From Arthrobacter sp. ov407 (GTDB lineage Bacteria; Actinomycetota; Actinomycetes; Actinomycetales; Micrococcaceae): a stretch of 64,000 bases of DNA. Of this stretch, positions 18,463 through 28,500 are shown piece after piece (the first letter of the stretch is position 1; each line of letters starts with the position of its first letter). The notes beneath the pieces were generated by a model. That model saw nothing but the letters and a program-made list of their open reading frames with translations. It was not told where the DNA came from and searched no databases. A program made the position numbers and the translations under genes. The stretch lies in assembly GCF_900102895.1 (NCBI RefSeq), contig NZ_FNGD01000006.1:121970-185969 (forward strand), in the 5' to 3' direction.

Positions 18463-19932
18463 ATGAGTATTTCAAATCCCGAGTCCCGGACCGCAGAAAC
18501 CAGTCCCCGCACGGAGCACTCCACCGCGCTGCGCGCCGGCAGCGTCGGCGTCATGGGCATTCTCTTCTTTGTCTTGTCCGCCCAGGCGCCCTTGACCGGA
18601 ATCGTCGGCGCATCACCGCTAGCCGCGGCCCTCGGGAACGGTGCCGGGGCGCCCGGGGCGTATCTGGTGGTGGGTATCGTCATCGTGATCTTCGCCGTCG
18701 GGTTCGTTGCGATGAGCCGCAAGATCCAGGCCAATGGCGCCTTCTACGCCTACGTGACCGCCGCCTTTGGGCGAAAGACCGGCGCGGGTGCCGCGTGGCT
18801 CGCGCTCCTCGCGTACAGCACGGTCCAGGCCGCGATGTACGGGCTGTACGGTGCGGCCTTCTCGGGGCTCCTAGGATCCGCCGGCATCGAGGTCCCCTGG
18901 TGGCTGCTGGCCGTAATCACCATGGCGGGCGTACAGGTGCTGGGATCCCTCAACATCGAACTCGGGGCACGGGTTCTGTCGCTGCTCGTCGGCCTGGAGG
19001 TCGCGATCCTGCTCATGTTCGGGTTCACCGTGCTGTTCCGTGGCGGCGGACCGGAAGGAATCAGCCTGGCAGCGTCCTTCTCGCCCGAGGCAATCGCCAC
19101 CGGAGCCCCGGGCGTGGCCATCATGTTCGCTGTCGCGTCCATGTTCGGCTTCGAATCCACGGCCATCTACTCGGCCGAGGCCAAAGACGCCCACCGCACG
19201 GTGGCCCGCGCCACGTACCTGTCGGTCGTGGTCATCGCGGTGTTCTTCTCCTTCATTTCGTGGATGCTGGTCAGCTACTACGGCCCCTCCCGCGTTATGG
19301 ATGCCGCGGGCGCGGCCCTCGAATCGGGGGACTCCACCTCGTTCGTTCTGACGCCGATGGTGGAGCTGTTCGGGCCGTGGGCCGGAACAGTCACCGGCAT
19401 CCTGCTCGTGACATCCCTGCTGGCCGGCATCATCGCCTTCCACAACGGCATCAACCGCTACCTCCATTCGCTGGCCCTGCGCGGGTCGCTGCCCGGCGCC
19501 TTGGCCCGGACCAACCGGCACCGCGCCCCCGCCGTGGCCGCGCGGGTCCAGACCGCGATCGCGCTCCTGCTAGTGGCGCCCTTCGCCCTGCTGTCCCTGG
19601 ATCCTGTCCTGACCCTTTTTTCCTGGTTCAGCGGGCTGGCCGTGGCGGCACTGCTGGCGCTCTACATGCTCTCGTCCCTGGCCGTCGTCGCGTACTTCCG
19701 CCGGGAACGGGTGGCAGGGCAGATCTGGCAGACGGCGGTGGCGCCGATCCTCGCCACCTTGCTGCTGGGCTGGGTCCTGTTCCTCGTGGTCAGCAACTTC
19801 ACGGCACTGATCGGCGGCAGCGCCGAAACGGCCGTTGGCCTGCTGATCGCAGTCCCCGTGGTCTTTGCGGCCGGCGTGCTGGTGGAGGTCGGAGTCGAAC
19901 GCAGGGCCGCTCTCGCGGGGCTCCCCGTCTAA
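18463..19932 (+). CDS. APC-superfamily amino acid/amine permease
   Basis: I place the start at the ATG at 18463, five bases after AAGAAGGA, giving 489 residues; an in-frame ATG at 18442 is a weaker option. The protein has about twelve membrane helices. Helix 1 has the broken-helix start GSVGVMGILFFVLSAQAPLTG, cut here to its recognisable part VGVMGILFFV, and FGFESTAIYSAEAKDAHRTV marks helix 6 and the following loop, typical of APC members. It probably imports the amine or amino acid degraded by the oxidase and dehydrogenase. It ends before a strong terminator facing the AraC gene. Confidence 0.9.
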   Translation: MSISNPESRTAETSPRTEHSTALRAGSVGVMGILFFVLSAQAPLTGIVGASPLAAALGNGAGAPGAYLVVGIVIVIFAVGFVAMSRKIQANGAFYAYVTAAFGRKTGAGAAWLALLAYSTVQAAMYGLYGAAFSGLLGSAGIEVPWWLLAVITMAGVQVLGSLNIELGARVLSLLVGLEVAILLMFGFTVLFRGGGPEGISLAASFSPEAIATGAPGVAIMFAVASMFGFESTAIYSAEAKDAHRTVARATYLSVVVIAVFFSFISWMLVSYYGPSRVMDAAGAALESGDSTSFVLTPMVELFGPWAGTVTGILLVTSLLAGIIAFHNGINRYLHSLALRGSLPGALARTNRHRAPAVAARVQTAIALLLVAPFALLSLDPVLTLFSWFSGLAVAALLALYMLSSLAVVAYFRRERVAGQIWQTAVAPILATLLLGWVLFLVVSNFTALIGGSAETAVGLLIAVPVVFAAGVLVEVGVERRAALAGLPV

Positions 19933-19951
19933 GGACCGGTCCGAGAAGCAG

Positions 19952-19988
19952 CAGGGGCGGTGCCGGACAGATCCGGCACCGCCCCCTG
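19952..19988. terminator. Bidirectional terminator between permease and AraC genes
   Basis: GGGGCGGTGCCGGA at 19954-19967 pairs perfectly with TCCGGCACCGCCCC at 19972-19985 around a 4-base loop. It lies between convergent genes, so it can serve both. One extra C bulges at the base. Confidence 0.8.
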
Positions 19989-20052
19989 TGCGTCCCGGCT
20001 GGCTGGTCCTGTCAAGACGACGGGCGCTGTCAGCCGCCGGGGAAGGTCATGC

Positions 20053-21024
20053 TCAGGCGCCGCGCCGCCAGTCGCTGGGGGATTCGCCGAAGGCGTCGCG
20101 GAAAGAGCGGCTGAAATGCGCCGCGTCCAGAAAGCCCCAGCGGGCGGCGACTGCCCCCACGGAGGTGCCGTTGTGCAGCGGGTCCCTCAAGTCGCGGCGG
20201 ATTCGTTCCAGCCGGTGGGTCCGGATCCAACTCGCCACGGTGGTTCCGGACTCGTGGAAGACGTTGTGGAGGTGCCGCGTGGAGATGAAATGGGCCGCCG
20301 CGATGGAGGCCGGTGACAGCAGCGGATCGGCCAGATGGGCGTCGATGTACTCGCGGACTGATGCCGCCAGGAGTGCCTGCGGTTTCATCCGGTCCGGTGA
20401 CATGTCCAGTTCCGAATGCAGCATCGTGGACACGAGGTCGACGGCGTTCGCGGCCAAGCGGGACCCGCTGGGGCCGCTCAGCACGTCCAGGTTCTCCGCG
20501 AGGTGGGCGATGAACGGCCCGACGATCGCGGCGAGGCCGCCGTCGGCGGCCATCCGCACGGCTGAAAGCTGCGCGATGCACTCCGGCGGCAGGGACAGCG
20601 CATCCCAGGGAAACATGACCACCATGAGGCGGGCGTCTCCCTCGAACGCAAGCGTGTAGGGGCGGCTGGTGTCGTAGATGGAGAGGTCGCCCGGGCGCAG
20701 GAGTGCCTCACGGTTGTCCTGGATGAGGAGCCCGGTGCCTTGCAGTTGGAGGTTGAGCTTGAAATAGCGCTGGTTGGACTGCGCAATCAGCGCCGGCGTG
20801 CGGTGGACCTCATGGCCCGTGGAGGAGACCGCGACGATCGCCACGCGGTCCAGACGGCGGGCCCGCATGCGGCCGCGGAAGTTGTCAGGATTTCCGGTCG
20901 AGGCGGCCAGCGGAACGAAAGATTCCGCGACGAGATGCCTCCAGTGCTCGAACGAGGCGGCCGTGCTGGTGCGGACGTCTTGTCCGGCGGGACTGGCGAC
21001 CGGGCGGGCTGCAACTGCGGTCAT
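20053..21024 (-). CDS. AraC-family regulator, FeaR-like
   Basis: This 323-residue protein has a cupin-like AraC-binding N-terminal domain (about 30-200; RPGDLSIYDTSRPYTLAFEG is its conserved strand pair). The double helix-turn-helix AraC domain lies at about 225-320 (SPASIAAAHFISTRHLHNVF and VGAVAARWGFLDAAHFSRSF). Activators of this layout (FeaR type) control amine oxidase and aldehyde dehydrogenase genes in other bacteria. Here it lies in the amine cassette between the permease and the TetR gene, so it is probably the inducer-dependent activator. The inducer is inferred to be the amine or its aldehyde. Confidence 0.92.
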   Translation of the reverse strand: MTAVAARPVASPAGQDVRTSTAASFEHWRHLVAESFVPLAASTGNPDNFRGRMRARRLDRVAIVAVSSTGHEVHRTPALIAQSNQRYFKLNLQLQGTGLLIQDNREALLRPGDLSIYDTSRPYTLAFEGDARLMVVMFPWDALSLPPECIAQLSAVRMAADGGLAAIVGPFIAHLAENLDVLSGPSGSRLAANAVDLVSTMLHSELDMSPDRMKPQALLAASVREYIDAHLADPLLSPASIAAAHFISTRHLHNVFHESGTTVASWIRTHRLERIRRDLRDPLHNGTSVGAVAARWGFLDAAHFSRSFRDAFGESPSDWRRGA

Positions 21025-21108
21025 AAAAGATCCTGACGCCGTCGTATATCTGGGACCGTGTCGTGGGACACAGTCCTTTCAGGGTAGCGGCGCAGCCGGC
21101 CGATGTCA

Positions 21109-21136
21109 TCTTTTTTCGACAACCGGCGAAAAAAGA
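21109..21136. repeat. A/T-rich inverted repeat between AraC and TetR genes
   Basis: TCTTTTTTCG at 21109-21118 and CGAAAAAAGA at 21127-21136 form a perfect 10-bp inverted repeat around 8 bases, unusually A/T-rich for this genome. It lies just beyond the TetR stop codon and about 85 bp upstream of the AraC start. It could be a terminator for the TetR gene, with U-runs in either direction, or a regulator-binding site for the AraC promoter. Confidence 0.55.
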
Positions 21137-21147
21137 ATGCCCGACGC

Positions 21148-21738
21148 CTAGGTGCCCAATAGTGTCAGGAACCCCTCCAGCTGCTCGTTCAGCCCGAGCT
21201 CCACCTGGCCCTCGGGGGCGAGTGCCGCCGTGATCTGCGCGCCGAGGAGGAAGTTGAGCAGCTGCCCGGCCAGCGCGGGGTCGGCGACGGCCGTGGTGAC
21301 GGCGCCGGATTGCCGCGCCTCGGCAAGATGCTGACTCATTGCCGCAATCCACTGCTGCATCGAATCCCGGTGGATCCGGGCCTTGCCGGGATCGTTGATG
21401 GCTTTTTGCCAGAAAGGAATGACAATCCGCGCCTCGTTGATCCGCTCCTCATCCAGGGGCAGCACCTCAACGCAAAACGACCTCAAGGCTACGAGTCCGG
21501 ACTGCCCGGCGGTGACCTCCGCGATGCGTTCGTTGGTGCGGTTGAAGACGTGCCCGAACGCAAACGTCAGCAGATCATCCTTTGTGGGGAAGTATGGCTT
21601 GAGGGCCCCGTTCGCGAAGCCGGCCTCGAGGGCGATTTCGCGCATGGTGGCGCTTTCAATGCCGAGCCGGGCGATGGTCCGCCACGTCGCGTCGACGAGT
21701 TCAAGCCGTCGTTGGTCGTGGTCGACAATCTTTGGCAC
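21148..21738 (-). CDS. TetR/AcrR-family regulator of the amine oxidase region
   Basis: The start is placed at the GTG at 21738, seven bases after GGGGAG; the frame opens at an ATG at 21783 but without a ribosome binding site. That gives 196 residues. The N-terminal helix-turn-helix reads MREIALEAGFANGALKPYFP, where LKPYF replaces the common LYYHF. The C-terminal helices resemble BetI/AcrR-type ligand domains. It is divergent from the copper amine oxidase, and an inverted repeat at 21798-21815 lies between them, so repression of the oxidase is likely. Together with the AraC gene, the cassette would have both a repressor and an activator. Confidence 0.88.
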   Translation of the reverse strand: MPKIVDHDQRRLELVDATWRTIARLGIESATMREIALEAGFANGALKPYFPTKDDLLTFAFGHVFNRTNERIAEVTAGQSGLVALRSFCVEVLPLDEERINEARIVIPFWQKAINDPGKARIHRDSMQQWIAAMSQHLAEARQSGAVTTAVADPALAGQLLNFLLGAQITAALAPEGQVELGLNEQLEGFLTLLGT

Positions 21739-21797
21739 CGGGCAGCTCCCCAAAATATTTTGCGTCGGACTCTTGTGGCACATCTTACGGTTCCGTA

Positions 21798-21815
21798 TTC
21801 TCTACAACTATAGAA
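21798..21815. promoter_or_regulatory. Candidate TetR operator in front of the amine oxidase
   Basis: TTCTCTA-caac-TATAGAA is an 18-bp inverted repeat with one mismatch per arm. It lies between the TetR gene and the amine oxidase and contains a TATAGA that could act as a -10 box for the oxidase. A second perfect palindrome, AAAATATTTT, is at 21752-21761 just upstream of the TetR ribosome binding site. Confidence 0.5.
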
Positions 21816-21859
21816 AATAAAGTTCTGACCCGCCAAGGTCCCCGAACGAAGGCCCCAAG

Positions 21860-23782
21860 ATGCCCGTACAAACTGACACTCACACACCGTATAGCCCGTA
21901 CAGTCTGGCCTCGGGCACCGAAATCACCGCGGTCCAAGGCATCCTGCGTGCCGCGGGCCTGCTGGGTGAGACGCAGCGCATCGCGTACCTCGGTCTGGTG
22001 GACCCCGCCAGGAACGCGTCGGCCGAAAGCGAGGACCGCCGGTTCCGGGTCTTCCTGCACGACGTCTCCGGAGGAAGGCCCGCCGACGTGACCGTCTCGG
22101 TTTCCAGCGGCGCGGTGGTTTCCGCCGTCGAGCTGGACACGGCGGTGATCGGCGAGCTTCCTGTCCTGGAGGAGGAGTTCGAAGTCGTCGAACAGCTCCT
22201 GGCCACGGACGAGCGGTGGCTCCAGGCGCTGGCCAGCCGGGGCCTGGACGTCAGCAAGGTCCGCGTTGCCCCGCTGTCCGCCGGGGTATTCGAGTACCCG
22301 GAGGAAAAGGGCCGCCGGATCCTGCGTGGCCTGGCGTTCGTCCAGGATTTCCCCGAGGACAGCGCCTGGGCGCACCCCGTGGACGGCCTCGTGGCGTACG
22401 TCGACGTCGTCAGCCAGGAGGTCACGCAGGTCCTGGACACCGGGGCCGTTCCGATTCCCGCCGAACACGGAAACTACACCGATCCGAAGCTCACTGGCCC
22501 GCTGCGCACCACGCAGAAACCCATCAACATCACCCAGCCGGACGGACCCAGCTTCACCGTCACCGGCGGCAACCACGTCGAATGGGAAAAATGGAGTGTC
22601 GACGTCGGTTTCGACGTTCGCGAAGGCGTGGTGCTGCACAATCTTGCCTTCCAGGACGGCGACCGCAAGCGGCCCATCATCCACCGCGGATCCATCGCCG
22701 AGATGGTGGTTCCCTACGGGGACCCGTCACCGATCCGGTCCTGGCAGAACTACTTCGACACCGGCGAATACCTCGTGGGCCAGTACGCCAACTCGCTGGA
22801 ACTGGGCTGCGACTGCCTCGGCGAGATCACCTACCTCAGTCCCGTCATCAGCGACGCCTTCGGCAACCCCCGGGAAATCCGCAACGGCATCTGCATGCAT
22901 GAGGAAGACTGGGGAATCCTGGCCAAGCACAGCGACCTCTGGACCGGAATCAACTACACCCGCCGCAACCGCCGCCTGGTGATCTCCTTCTTTACCACCA
23001 TCGGCAACTACGACTACGGCTTCTACTGGTACCTCTACCTCGACGGGACCATCGAGTTCGAGGCCAAAGCCACCGGCGTCGTCTTCACCTCCGCTTACCC
23101 GGAAGGCGGCTCGGCCAACATCTCCCAGCTCGCCCCGGGTCTGGGCGCCCCGTACCACCAGCACCTGTTCAGCGCCCGCCTCGACATGGCGATCGATGGC
23201 TTCACCAACCGGGTCGAGGAAGAGGACGTGGTCCGCCAGGCCATGGGCGAAGGCAACGAACGCGGCAATGCCTTCTCCCGGAATCGCACAGTCATCACCC
23301 GCGAATCCGAGGGTGCGCGCGAGGCCGATCCCCGCAGCGGCCGGACCTGGGTCATCTCCAACCCGCAGTCACGGAACCGCATGGGCGAAGCCGTGGGATA
23401 CAAGCTCCATGCCGCGGGCCAGCCCACGCTGCTGGCGGACCCGGAGTCGTCCATTGCCCGGCGGGCCGCCTTTGCCACAAGGGATCTGTGGGTGACCCGG
23501 TTCGCGGAGGAGGAGCGGTACCCCACCGGCGATTTCGTGAACCAGCACGCCGGGGGAGCCGGGCTGCCGCAGTATGTGGCACAGGACAGGGAGTTGGACG
23601 GACAGGACATCGTTCTGTGGCACACCTTCGGCCTGACCCACTTCCCGCGTCCCGAGGACTGGCCCATCATGCCGGTGGACACGGTCGGCTTCAAGCTCCG
23701 GCCCGAGGGATTCTTTGACCGCAGCCCCGTGCTGGATGTGCCGGCGAGTGCACAGCCGGCCGGCGGCCACTGCCACGGCTAG
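21860..23782 (+). CDS. Copper amine oxidase (primary-amine oxidase)
   Basis: This 640-residue enzyme oxidises primary amines to aldehydes with release of ammonia and hydrogen peroxide. The consensus NYDY at 383-386 contains the tyrosine (Y384) that self-converts to topaquinone. The copper ligands are H433, H435 and H594, and the catalytic base is D300 in NYFDTGEY. All are two residues beyond the positions known for Arthrobacter globiformis phenylethylamine oxidase (Y382, H431/H433/H592, D298), so it is a close relative. No signal peptide is visible, so the enzyme is probably cytoplasmic. A TetR gene is divergent, and permease, AraC and aldehyde dehydrogenase genes lie within 6 kb. Whether it prefers phenylethylamine, tyramine or histamine cannot be told. 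Confidence 0.97.
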   Translation: MPVQTDTHTPYSPYSLASGTEITAVQGILRAAGLLGETQRIAYLGLVDPARNASAESEDRRFRVFLHDVSGGRPADVTVSVSSGAVVSAVELDTAVIGELPVLEEEFEVVEQLLATDERWLQALASRGLDVSKVRVAPLSAGVFEYPEEKGRRILRGLAFVQDFPEDSAWAHPVDGLVAYVDVVSQEVTQVLDTGAVPIPAEHGNYTDPKLTGPLRTTQKPINITQPDGPSFTVTGGNHVEWEKWSVDVGFDVREGVVLHNLAFQDGDRKRPIIHRGSIAEMVVPYGDPSPIRSWQNYFDTGEYLVGQYANSLELGCDCLGEITYLSPVISDAFGNPREIRNGICMHEEDWGILAKHSDLWTGINYTRRNRRLVISFFTTIGNYDYGFYWYLYLDGTIEFEAKATGVVFTSAYPEGGSANISQLAPGLGAPYHQHLFSARLDMAIDGFTNRVEEEDVVRQAMGEGNERGNAFSRNRTVITRESEGAREADPRSGRTWVISNPQSRNRMGEAVGYKLHAAGQPTLLADPESSIARRAAFATRDLWVTRFAEEERYPTGDFVNQHAGGAGLPQYVAQDRELDGQDIVLWHTFGLTHFPRPEDWPIMPVDTVGFKLRPEGFFDRSPVLDVPASAQPAGGHCHG

Positions 23783-23791
23783 TCCGGCGCC

Positions 23792-24244
23792 GTGAGCGTC
23801 GCGGCCGGTGCGGGCCGCCGGGCCGGCATGGCCAGCACCGTCTTCCATTCGCGGATCTGCGCTGCGGTGACGGCGGCGTCCTGCCTCATGCACCTGGGGC
23901 TTGCCGCCGGGAACCAGCACGGGACCTGGCTGAACCTGCTCATGCTCGCGATGGTGGCAGTGTGCCTGCCGTGCGCCGTGCACATCTGGCGCCACGGTAC
24001 GGCCCGCGCCCTTCGCCAAGTGATGGCCGCGGCGCTGGCGATGATCGCGGTGCACGCGGTCCTGCTTCTCGGCACGGGATCCGGCGGCGCGGGCCACGGC
24101 CACCATGGACCCGCAGCTGCCGCTGCAGCCGGCGCGGCGCCCGCAGGCTCCGGGGCGCTGCTGGTGGTCATTGCGGTGGAAATGACGACGGCGCTGCTCG
24201 CCGCGACGCTCCTGGCCAGGCTCCGCGCGCAGCCGCGCGGCTGA
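23792..24244 (+). CDS. Small polytopic membrane protein, function unknown
   Basis: This is a predicted 150-residue protein nine bases after the amine oxidase stop, so it is probably cotranscribed. The frame starts at GTG 23792, with an internal ATG at 23828 (MASTVFHSRICAAV) as an alternative. It has about four membrane segments: HSRICAAVTAASCLMHLGLA, LNLLMLAMVAVCLPCAVHIW, ALRQVMAAALAMIAVHAVLL and ALLVVIAVEMTTALLAATLL. A His/Gly/Ala-rich loop (GAGHGHHGPAAAAA) between the third and fourth could bind a metal, possibly copper, which would suit its oxidase neighbour. That role is a guess from composition only. Confidence 0.6.
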   Translation: MSVAAGAGRRAGMASTVFHSRICAAVTAASCLMHLGLAAGNQHGTWLNLLMLAMVAVCLPCAVHIWRHGTARALRQVMAAALAMIAVHAVLLLGTGSGGAGHGHHGPAAAAAAGAAPAGSGALLVVIAVEMTTALLAATLLARLRAQPRG

Positions 24245-24464
24245 CGCAATCCTGCTGACACAGTCCGGTCAAACAGAGTCGGTCGTTGAACAGCCCCGCC
24301 CTCGCGAGGATTCCCGCCTAACGGCTGGCCCCGGCTCCGGGACACTGACCTGCTCCGAATGTCTTATTTCGACACGATAATCCTCATTGCCGCACTCCGG
24401 TCCGTAACATTGGGGCCAATACCGGTTTCGGCTTGCCAAGTTCACCGGAAAGGACTAAGACGCT

Positions 24465-25478
24465 TTGTCACTAGAATCATTGCCCGTCCTGGACTTCTCT
24501 CGATTGAGTGCAGGACCGGAGGAAGCCTCCCGGTTTCGGGACGACCTGCGCAACGCCATGCATGAAGTCGGGTTCCTCTACCTGGCCGGTCATGGCATCC
24601 CGCAGGAGCTCACTGACGCCATGCTCGACGTCTCCCGCCGCTTCTTCGAGCTGCCCGACGAACAGAAACTCGCGGTCGAGAACGTCCACAGCCCGCAGTT
24701 CCGCGGCTACACGCGCATCGGCGGCGAACTCACGGACGGAGCAGTCGACTGGCGTGAACAGATCGACATAGGCGTCGAGCGTGGCGCTGTGGAGCCGGTC
24801 GCCGGCGTCGCTGACTACTGGCGCCTCGAGGGGCCCAACCTCTGGCCAGACGGACTGCCCGAGATGCGGGCGATCGTCTCCGAGTGGACCGAGCGCCTGA
24901 GCGCCATTTCCCTCACCCTGCTGCGGGCGCTGGCGGTGTCCCTCGGGGCGCCCGAGGACACGTTCGACGCCGCGTTCGCCGAGCGGGCGTTCCCCCTGCT
25001 CAAGATTGTGCGTTATCCGGGGGAATCCAACCCGGAACCCAAGCAGGGCGTCGGATCCCACCGCGACGGCGGTGTGCTGACGCTCCTCCTCGTTGAACCC
25101 GGAAAGGGCGGACTCCAAGTCGAGTACCAGGGGAGCTGGATCGACGCGCCTCAGGTGCCCGGAACATTCGTGGTCAACATCGGCGAGATGCTCGAGCTGG
25201 CCACTAATGGCTACCTTAAAGCGACTCTGCACCGCGTGATCTCGCCCCTTCGCGGCACCGACAGGATCTCTCTTCCGTTTTTCTATAATCCGGCGCTGGA
25301 CGCGACCATGCCCCAGCTCGCGGTGAGCCCGGAGTTTCAGGCCAAGGCCCGTGGGTTGTCGGTTGACCCGACCAACAGCCCGATTCTGGAAACCTACGGG
25401 GATAACGCCCTTCGCTACCGGCTCCGGGCCCACCCGAACGTCGCCGCAGTTCACCACGCGGATCTGATGACGAACTGA
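24465..25478 (+). CDS. Isopenicillin-N-synthase-like 2-oxoglutarate/Fe(II) oxygenase
   Basis: The start is a TTG at 24465 with GAAAGGA about 11 bases upstream, giving 337 residues. The DIOX_N-type N-terminal domain (about 5-110) contains HEVGFLYLAGHGIP and YTRIGGE. The jelly-roll core carries the iron ligands H199 and D201 (SHRDGG) and H256, with R267 in RISLPFF binding the 2-oxoglutarate carboxylate. Family members hydroxylate or desaturate small molecules. No biosynthetic neighbours are present; the gene stands alone between the amine cassette and a convergent helicase gene. Substrate unknown. Confidence 0.9.
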   Translation: MSLESLPVLDFSRLSAGPEEASRFRDDLRNAMHEVGFLYLAGHGIPQELTDAMLDVSRRFFELPDEQKLAVENVHSPQFRGYTRIGGELTDGAVDWREQIDIGVERGAVEPVAGVADYWRLEGPNLWPDGLPEMRAIVSEWTERLSAISLTLLRALAVSLGAPEDTFDAAFAERAFPLLKIVRYPGESNPEPKQGVGSHRDGGVLTLLLVEPGKGGLQVEYQGSWIDAPQVPGTFVVNIGEMLELATNGYLKATLHRVISPLRGTDRISLPFFYNPALDATMPQLAVSPEFQAKARGLSVDPTNSPILETYGDNALRYRLRAHPNVAAVHHADLMTN

Positions 25479-25524
25479 CTCCGGTGCTCACTCCTGAAGC
25501 CGGCCGGGGCGCGGTTGGAGGGCG

Positions 25525-28500
25525 TCAGTCGTTGAACAGCCCCGCAAGGTCCTCCGCCGTCAGCGCGGAACCGGTGAGCGCGTCGCCTTCCATGACGTCG
25601 GCGAAGAGCTGGGATTTCTTGGCCTTGAGCGCCATGACCTTCTCCTCGATCGTGTCCTTGGCGACGAGCCGGTAGACCATGACGTTCCGGGCCTGGCCGA
25701 TCCGGTGGGTCCGGTCCACGGCCTGGGCCTCCGACGCCGGATTCCACCACGGGTCCAGCAGGAACACGTAGTCGGCCTCGGTCAGGTTCAGGCCGAAGCC
25801 GCCGGCCTTGAGGCTGATGAGGAACACCGGCGCGGCGCCGTTCTTGAACTCGTTCACGACTTCGGTGCGGTTGCGTGTGCCGCCGTCGAGGTAGCAGAAC
25901 TCGATGTTTTCCTCGACCAGCCGCTCCCGGACCTTGCCCAGGAAGCCGGTGAACTGGCTGAAGATCAGGGCGCGGTGTCCTTCTGCCACAAGGTCCGCGA
26001 GCTGCTCGAACAGGACATCGAGCTTGCTGGAGCGCACCCCGGACAGTGAAGGATCGATCAGCGAGGGGTCCAGGCTCAGCTGCCGGAGCAGGGTCAGCGA
26101 CTGGAAGATGGTGAACCTGTTCTTGTTGACGTCCTCGATCAGGCCCAGGATCTTTTGGCGCTCCCGCTGCAGGTGCGTCTGATACACCTTCTGGTGCCGC
26201 GGATTCAGCACGACTTCCAGGATCTGCTCCTGCTTGGGCGGCAGATCCCGGATGACCTGCTCCTTGGTGCGCCGCATCATGAGCGGCCGGACCCGCCGCC
26301 GGAGCTTGTCCAGCTGCCCCTTGTCGCCGTTCTTTTCCACGGGCTTCTGGTAGTACTCGGCGAACCGTTTGGGGCTGGCAAAGAGCCCGGGGGCAACGAT
26401 CGAGGTCAGCGCCCAAAACTCCATCAGGTTGTTCTCCAGCGGGGTGCCCGTGATGGCGAGTTTGAAGGCGGCAGGCAGTTTGCGGGCGCACTGGTAGGCC
26501 TTGGACTGGTGGTTCTTGACGAACTGCGCCTCGTCCAGGACCAGTCCGGCCCAGGTTTGGGAGGCGTAGGCCTCGTAGTCGATCCGGAACAGGGCGTAGG
26601 AGGTGATGATGATGTCCGCGCCGGCCATCGCCTCGGCCGGGTGCGAGCCGCTCTTGGCGAAGGTTTCGCCGATGGCGCGCACGCTCAGCCCCGGCGCGAA
26701 CCGTGCCGTCTCCGCCTCCCAGTTGCCCACCACACTGGTGGGGGCGACGACGAGGAACGGGGCGGCCCCGGCCGCGGGCTCCTCCGCGGATGGGACGGCA
26801 GAGGGTGCCGCGGATGGGGCCGTGGGTGCAGCGGTCTCGCCAGCGGCGGCTTTTGCGGCGCAGATCAGCGCCAGGGCCTGCACGGTCTTGCCCAGGCCCA
26901 TGTCGTCGGCCAGCACACCGCCGAGGCCGTGGCGGTACAGGAAGCTCAGCCAGTTGAAGCCCTCCAGCTGGTACGGGCGCAGCTCGGCGTTCAGGGTCCC
27001 GGGCAGGGGAAGGCCCTTGATGCCGCCTTCGAGCAGGCCGCCCACGGACTCGCGCCACGCGGCCGCCTGTTCGTCCACGATGCCGAGGTGCGCGAGCTCG
27101 TCCCACAGCCCGGCCTGGAAGCGGCTGATCTGCAGCGGCGCGTCCTTGTCGCCGGGGTTGTCCTGCAGGGAGCGGGCCTCGTCGATCAGCGCCCGCAGCT
27201 GGTGCAGCTCCGGCAGGTCCAGCGAGAAGTACGCCCCGCTGGGCAGCAGCATGCGGGTCTGGCCGGCGGCGAGGGCGGAAAACAGCGCCGCGAAGGAGAC
27301 GGGCTGGCCCTCCAGGGTGATGACGATGCCCAGATCGAACCAGTCGCGGCTGTCCGTCGCTTTCGTGGAGATCGCCACCACCGGGGCTTCTTCGGCTTCG
27401 CGGTAGTCCGCAATCTCGCCGGAGGTATCCACGGAGACGTCGGGGAGGTCGCGGAGCCGGGGCAGCACGTCCTCGGTGAAGGCGAGCGTGTCCAGTCCGG
27501 ACAGTTCCGCCGTGGCTGCCAGGCGCGGCGTGCCCCAGCCGCCGGTCGCGGATTCGCCCAGGGCAGGCACCACGTCCCAGGGCTGCCCGACCCCCTCAAG
27601 GATGCGCGCCTCGGCGGGGTCGTCCCGGTAGCCGTGATCGCCCGGATGCCGCCACAGCGGCTGCGCTGTGACGAGGTTCCCGGACGTGTAGTGCCATTCC
27701 CAATGCAGCCGGACCCGGTGGTCCGCCCCGTAGTTGGCCAGCAGGGACAGGGTGGGGACCGCCAGCGTGGGCAGTTCCACGGACTCGTCGGAGGCGGTAA
27801 CCCGGGCCGTCTGCTTGAGCTTGGGGTAAAAGCCGGTCAGGAAGCGGCTTTCGTCCCGTGCGGGGATGTGCAGGGTGGTCCCGCCCGTGACGAACGTCAG
27901 CAATTCCTCGCTGAGACCGCTTTCCAGCGGCGCAAGGGTGATGACGGGGTCGGTGGGGGCGATGCCGGGCAGGGCGCCGCCGTCGGAGGCCAGGAAGATC
28001 CCGTGCGCCGGGCGGCCGATGGTCCCGACCGACGCCGGATCCACCACCTCGCCTTCGACCGTGATGGTCGGCGCGAGCTCGAGTCCGCCGTCGTCCCCGC
28101 CGGCGCCGAACCGCGCCAGGTTCAGCCCGACGGCGGCAGGCTGCTCGACCAGCCGCACCGGCTCGTCGCCGCGGCTGTGCACCAGGGCGACGCCGATCTT
28201 CTTGGCCTGGGACAGCAGGCTCCACAGGTTCTTGCCTGCGTAGGTGTTCAGCCCCAGCCACAATCCGGTGCCGGAATGCTGGCGGTTCGCCATGGCTGTG
28301 TGCGAGGCGAGGAATTCCTGCATCCACTCCACATGCGCCTCGTTGCATTCGCGCCGGTAGTTCAGGTAGCTCAGCGTGCTCCAGGAGACGTCGCCGCGGA
28401 TCCACTTGCCCTTGGCCCCCATGATGACGGGGCGGGCCTTGAGCTGGCGGACGCTGCGGAGCGGATCGCGGCGGCCCGTGTAAGAGAAGTGCGGGGCGGG

